This document shows, one piece after another, positions 60,496-64,000 of a stretch of 64,000 nt of DNA. The stretch is taken from contig CP108400.1 of NCBI GenBank assembly GCA_045039925.1, positions 7,068,001 through 7,132,000 of the forward strand, written 5' to 3'. Source of the stretch: Yinghuangia sp045039925 (lineage in GTDB: Bacteria; Actinomycetota; Actinomycetes; Streptomycetales; Streptomycetaceae). How positions within the stretch are numbered: position 1 is the first letter of the stretch; each line of letters opens with the position of its first letter. The notes beneath the pieces were generated by a model. That model searched no databases and was not told the DNA's origin. It saw only the letters and a list, made by a program, of their open reading frames with translations. A program made the translations under genes and the position numbers.

Positions 60496-62700
60496 ATGGC
60501 GATCGGGATCACGGAGGAGCACCGGGCTCTTGAGGAGTCGGTGCGCGGGTGGGTGCAACGTGTTGCACCCATCGGCGAGGTACGCCGCGCCCTGGAGGCC
60601 GAGGCCGAGGAGCGCCCCCAGTACTGGGCGGGGCTCGCCGAGCAGGGCCTGCTCGGCATGCACGTCGCCGAGGAGTTCGGCGGTGCGGGCTACGGGACGG
60701 TCGAGGCGGCCGTCGCCCTGGAGCAGGCCGGGTACGGCATGCTCCCCGGCGCGTTCCTGCCGACCGTGCTCGCCTCCGCCGTCATCGGCGCGTCCGCGTC
60801 GGCCGAGCTCGCCAAGGAACTGCTGCCCGGCATAGCCGAGGGCGGCACGATCGCGGCCATCGCGCTGGAGCCGTCCGGGCTGACCGCCGCACGCACCGAC
60901 GGCGGCCTGACCGTGACCGGCACCGCGAAGCCCGTCCTGGGCGCCGCGACCGCCGACCTGCTGGTGCTGACGGCCCGCCAGGTGGACGGCGCCGACGTGT
61001 GGTTCGTCGTCGACGCGGCCTCGGCGGCGGTCCGCGAGCTGAAGAGCGTCGACCCGACGCGCCGCAGCGCCGAGGTCGTCCTCGACGGGGTGGCCGTCCC
61101 CGCGTCCCGGGTGCTGTCCGGCGTCGACGCCGCGCTGGTCCGCGACCACGCCGCGGTGCTGCTGTCCGCCGAGGCGTGCGGCGTCGCCGCGTGGGCGCTC
61201 GACTGCGCGACCGAGTACGCCAAGGTGCGCGAGCAGTTCGGCCGGCCCATCGGGCAGTTCCAGGCCGTCAAGCACATGTGCGCCGACATGCTGGTCCGCG
61301 TCGAGCAGTCGCGCGCGGTCACCTGGGACGCCGCCCGTGCGCTCGGCGCGGACGCCGCCACGCGCGGGCTCACGGCGGCGATCGCCGCGACGTACGCGAT
61401 CGAGGCCGCCTTCACGACCACCAAGGACTGCGTGCAGATCCTCGGCGGCATCGGCTTCACGTGGGAGCACGACGCGCACATCTACCTGCGCCGTGCGCTG
61501 ACGCTGCGTCAGTACGCGGGTCCGGGTGCCGCCCACAAGCTGCGCGTCACCGAACTGGCTGCCGCGGGGGCCCGCCGCGAGCTGGTGCTCGACCTGCCGG
61601 AAGGCGCGGACGAGTTGCGCGAGCGCGTGCGCGCGGCCGTCGCCCCGGCGGTGGGCAAGAACGCCGACGAGGCACGTGTCGCCCTCGCCCCGACCGGTTA
61701 CGCGGCGCCGTACCTGCCCGCGCCGTACGGGCTCGGTGCCGGACCCATCGAACAGCTGGTGATCCAGCAGGAGATGAAGGCCGCGGGCATCCGGCTCAAG
61801 GACATCACGATGGGCAACTGGGTGCTGCCGTCGGTCCTCGCGTACGGTACGCCCGAGCAGCAGGAGAAGTTCGCGCTCACCACGCTGCGCGGCGACTTCC
61901 AGTGGTGCCAGATGTTCTCCGAGCCCGGCGCCGGCTCCGACCTCGCGTCGCTCAGCACGCGCGCGACCAAGGTGGACGGCGGCTGGCTGGTCAACGGCCA
62001 GAAGGTGTGGACGTCGCGGGCCAAGGAGTCCGAGTGGGGCATCCTGCTCGCCCGCACGTCGCCGGAGAAGCCGAAGCACGACGGCATGACGTACTTCATC
62101 GTCGACATGTCCTCGCCGGGCCTCGACATCCGGCCGCTCAAGGAGATCAGCGGCCTGGCGATGTTCAACGAGATCTTCATCGAGGACCTGTTCGTCCCGG
62201 ACGAGATGGTGGTCGGCGAGGTCGACGGCGGCTGGCAGGTCGCGCGCAACACGCTGGGCAACGAGCGCGTGCACATGGGCGCGGACTCGTCGTTCGGGGC
62301 GGGCATCGAGAACCTGGTCGCCGCGGTCGCGGGCCCCGCGGGCGAGTTCGTCGACGGCGGCTACCGCGAGCGCCTGGGCGCGCTGATCGCGGAGGCGTCG
62401 TCCCTCGCGCTCATCGGCCTGCGCACCACCATGGCGCAGATCTCCGGCCTGGAGGCCGGGCCCGGTGCGTCGGTGCGCAAGCTGGTCGGTACGCCGCACC
62501 AGCAGCGCGAGTCGGAACTGAGCCTGGAGATCCTCGGCGCGCTGGGCGCGGTCGACGAGGACGCGGGCGCCCGGGCCTCGTTCGGGTTCCTGATGAGCCG
62601 CTGCCTGACCATCGCGGGCGGTACGACGCAGGTGCAGCTGAACGTGGTCGGCGAACGAATTCTCGGGCTGCCCCGTGACCCGGCGCCCTCCGAGAAGTAA
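60496..62700 (+). CDS. fadE34: Fused two-domain acyl-CoA dehydrogenase (FadE34-like)
   Basis: 734 residues, twice the usual ACAD size: domain one (1 to about 385) with VREQFGRPIGQFQAVKHMCADM and QILGGIGFTWEHDAHIYLRR; domain two (about 400-734) with MFSEPGAGSDLASLSTRA and LTIAGGTTQVQLNVVGERILGLPR. The Glu that normally precedes GT in the last motif is Gly. Length and layout match mycobacterial FadE34, a KstR-regulated steroid side-chain enzyme. FAD-dependent alpha,beta-dehydrogenation of an acyl-CoA; substrate inferred. A KstR operator lies upstream and an Ltp thiolase follows at 38 bp. Confidence 0.85.
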   Translation: MAIGITEEHRALEESVRGWVQRVAPIGEVRRALEAEAEERPQYWAGLAEQGLLGMHVAEEFGGAGYGTVEAAVALEQAGYGMLPGAFLPTVLASAVIGASASAELAKELLPGIAEGGTIAAIALEPSGLTAARTDGGLTVTGTAKPVLGAATADLLVLTARQVDGADVWFVVDAASAAVRELKSVDPTRRSAEVVLDGVAVPASRVLSGVDAALVRDHAAVLLSAEACGVAAWALDCATEYAKVREQFGRPIGQFQAVKHMCADMLVRVEQSRAVTWDAARALGADAATRGLTAAIAATYAIEAAFTTTKDCVQILGGIGFTWEHDAHIYLRRALTLRQYAGPGAAHKLRVTELAAAGARRELVLDLPEGADELRERVRAAVAPAVGKNADEARVALAPTGYAAPYLPAPYGLGAGPIEQLVIQQEMKAAGIRLKDITMGNWVLPSVLAYGTPEQQEKFALTTLRGDFQWCQMFSEPGAGSDLASLSTRATKVDGGWLVNGQKVWTSRAKESEWGILLARTSPEKPKHDGMTYFIVDMSSPGLDIRPLKEISGLAMFNEIFIEDLFVPDEMVVGEVDGGWQVARNTLGNERVHMGADSSFGAGIENLVAAVAGPAGEFVDGGYRERLGALIAEASSLALIGLRTTMAQISGLEAGPGASVRKLVGTPHQQRESELSLEILGALGAVDEDAGARASFGFLMSRCLTIAGGTTQVQLNVVGERILGLPRDPAPSEK

Positions 62701-62738
62701 CTTGATCGTGTCTAGTATTTATCTGGGAGGGCGGTTCC

Positions 62739-63938
62739 GTGTCTGAGAAGGTCTTCATCGTCGGCGTCGGCATGACGAAGTTCGAGAAGCCGGAGTCCAA
62801 GGACTGGCAGTACTACGACATGGCCAAGGAGGCCGGCGAGAAGGCGCTGGCCGACGCGGGCATCTCGTACGACCTGGTCGAGCAGGCCCCGGTCGGCTAC
62901 TGCTTCGGCGCGTCGACGCAGGGCCAGCGGGCCGTCTACGAGCTCGGCCTGACCGGCATCCCGGTCTACAACGTCAACAACAACTGCGCGACCGGCTCGT
63001 CGGCGCTCATGATGGCCCGCCAGTTCGTCCAGGGCGGCCTCAACGACTGCGTGCTGGCCATCGGCTTCGAGAAGATGACCAAGGGCGCGATGGGCGGCGG
63101 CACCGGCGAGGGCGGCTTCGCGACCAGCCCGGTCGGGCGGCACTACGGCATCATGGCCAAGGCGTACCCGTTCGAGATGACGCCGCCCACCGCGCAGATC
63201 TTCGGCAACGCGGCGCGCGAGCACATGGACCGCTACGGCACCACCGAGGAGCAGATCGCCCTCGTCGCGGTCAAGAACCACAAGCACTCGGTCAACAACC
63301 CGTACGCGCAGTTCCAGGACGAGTACTCGCTCGCGGACATCCTGGCCGCGCGGGAGATCCACAAGCCGCTGACCAAGCTCCAGTGCTCGCCGACCTCGGA
63401 CGGCGCGGCGGCGGCGGTCGTGGTCAGCGAGCGCTTCGTGATCGAGCACGGGCTCCAGGACAAGGCGGTCGAGATCGTCGCGCAGGCGATGACCACCGAC
63501 ACCGGCGAGGCGTTCGACGGCTCGGTCATCAACGTGGTCGGCAAGCCGATGTCGCGGGCCGCGGGCGAGCAGGTGTTCGCGGCGTCCGGGCTGACCATCG
63601 ACGACGTCGACGTCATCGAGCTGCACGACTGCTTCTCGATCAACGAGATCCTGACGTACGAGGCGCTCGGCATGGCGGCGGAAGGCGAGGGCGGCAAGCT
63701 CATCGCCGACGGCGCCACCACCTACGGCGGCAAGTGGGTCGTCAACCCGTCCGGCGGCCTGATCTCCAAGGGCCACCCGCTCGGCGCCACCGGCCTCGCG
63801 CAGGCCACCGAGATCACGTGGCAGCTGCGCGGCCAGGCCGACGCCCGCCAGGTGGCGGAGGCCAAGGTCGGCCTCACCCACAACATCGGGCTGGGCGGTG
63901 CCGCGGTCGTGGGCCTCTACCGCCGCGGACAGTTCTGA
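62739..63938 (+). CDS. ltp1: Thiolase-fold lipid-transfer protein (Ltp1-like)
   Basis: 399 residues from GTG 62739 behind GGGAGG. SCP2-thiolase type: VIGVGMTKF-like start (FIVGVGMTKFEKP), nucleophile Cys83 in NNNCATGSSAL, HDCF and GHPLGATG motifs. The sequence closely follows mycobacterial Ltp1 (VNNNC, GQRA-YELG, GFEKM). Aldolytic or thiolytic shortening of steroid or branched acyl-CoA side chains. Probably one transcript with the acyl-CoA dehydrogenase. Confidence 0.9.
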   Translation: MSEKVFIVGVGMTKFEKPESKDWQYYDMAKEAGEKALADAGISYDLVEQAPVGYCFGASTQGQRAVYELGLTGIPVYNVNNNCATGSSALMMARQFVQGGLNDCVLAIGFEKMTKGAMGGGTGEGGFATSPVGRHYGIMAKAYPFEMTPPTAQIFGNAAREHMDRYGTTEEQIALVAVKNHKHSVNNPYAQFQDEYSLADILAAREIHKPLTKLQCSPTSDGAAAAVVVSERFVIEHGLQDKAVEIVAQAMTTDTGEAFDGSVINVVGKPMSRAAGEQVFAASGLTIDDVDVIELHDCFSINEILTYEALGMAAEGEGGKLIADGATTYGGKWVVNPSGGLISKGHPLGATGLAQATEITWQLRGQADARQVAEAKVGLTHNIGLGGAAVVGLYRRGQF

Positions 63939-63969
63939 CGGCCGGTTCCGTCGGCCGGCTCGGAGAGAC

Positions 63970-64000
63970 CGCACCTCAGATCGTGAGGGTCTGAGGTGCG
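63970..64000 (+). terminator. Hairpin at the window end
   Basis: CGCACCTCAGA (63970-63980) pairs with TCTGAGGTGCG (63990-64000), 32 bp past the thiolase stop. Likely its terminator. Confidence 0.8.

Overview
The window is very GC-rich actinomycete DNA (roughly 70% or more), with frequent GTG and TTG starts, strong GGAGG-type ribosome sites and long GC-rich hairpin terminators. Actinobacterial marker families are present: an F420-dependent LLM oxidoreductase, a mycothiol-type maleylpyruvate isomerase fold, a KstR-type regulator and an LppU/SCO3897-like protein. Gene content and style fit a Streptomycetales chromosome (Streptomyces, Yinghuangia or Embleya type). Genus is an inference. No tRNA, rRNA, CRISPR array or insertion sequence was recognised.

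Layout. 1-3.7 kb: a large NB-ARC/TPR (NLR-like) ATPase translationally coupled to a small two-helix membrane protein; both carry the same A-G-x-D-[LI]-x-x-[GA]-I-I-G-x-x-N-x-V motif, as expected of an amyloid-type signalling pair. 3.9-9.6 kb: SMR and APC transporters divergent from an aldehyde dehydrogenase, an FAD amine-oxidase-like enzyme and an Lrp regulator, probably amine or polyamine catabolism. 9.7-16.7 kb: MMPL transporter with a two-component system, then an MFS drug exporter divergent from a zinc-finger TetR regulator. 16.8-25.8 kb: TerB, YceI, GntR, a small membrane protein, thioredoxin, a heterodimeric ABC exporter and a DMT-type membrane protein. 25.9-32.4 kb: spermidine/putrescine importer potDABC with a spermidine-dehydrogenase-like flavoenzyme downstream. 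32.7-43.1 kb: mixed single genes (serine hydrolase, LppU-like protein, LMW phosphatase, [Fe-S] protein, GNAT, SDR, Mrr-like protein, FmdB, KimA-like permease, acetaldehyde dehydrogenase with its DUF779 partner, Uma2 nuclease).

43.3-64 kb: lipid/steroid-type catabolism. A KstR-like repressor, a [3Fe-4S] ferredoxin, an aldehyde dehydrogenase, an F420 oxidoreductase, a fused FadE34-like acyl-CoA dehydrogenase and an Ltp1-like thiolase occur here. Three perfect matches to the KstR operator (TNNAACNNGTTNNA) lie beside kstR, the F420 gene and the acyl-CoA dehydrogenase. Interleaved are a glycosyltransferase-methyltransferase-cyclase-like operon, a mycothiol-type isomerase, two paralogous membrane proteins, a membrane protein/amidase pair and a second methyltransferase.

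The largest gene-free stretch (51.9-53.35 kb) holds a ~178-bp higher-order tandem repeat and two inverted copies of a ~258-bp structured element. The copies agree almost everywhere except in one hairpin stem, where base changes on both sides preserve pairing. This element and the NLR/amyloid-motif pair are the two most unusual things in the window.
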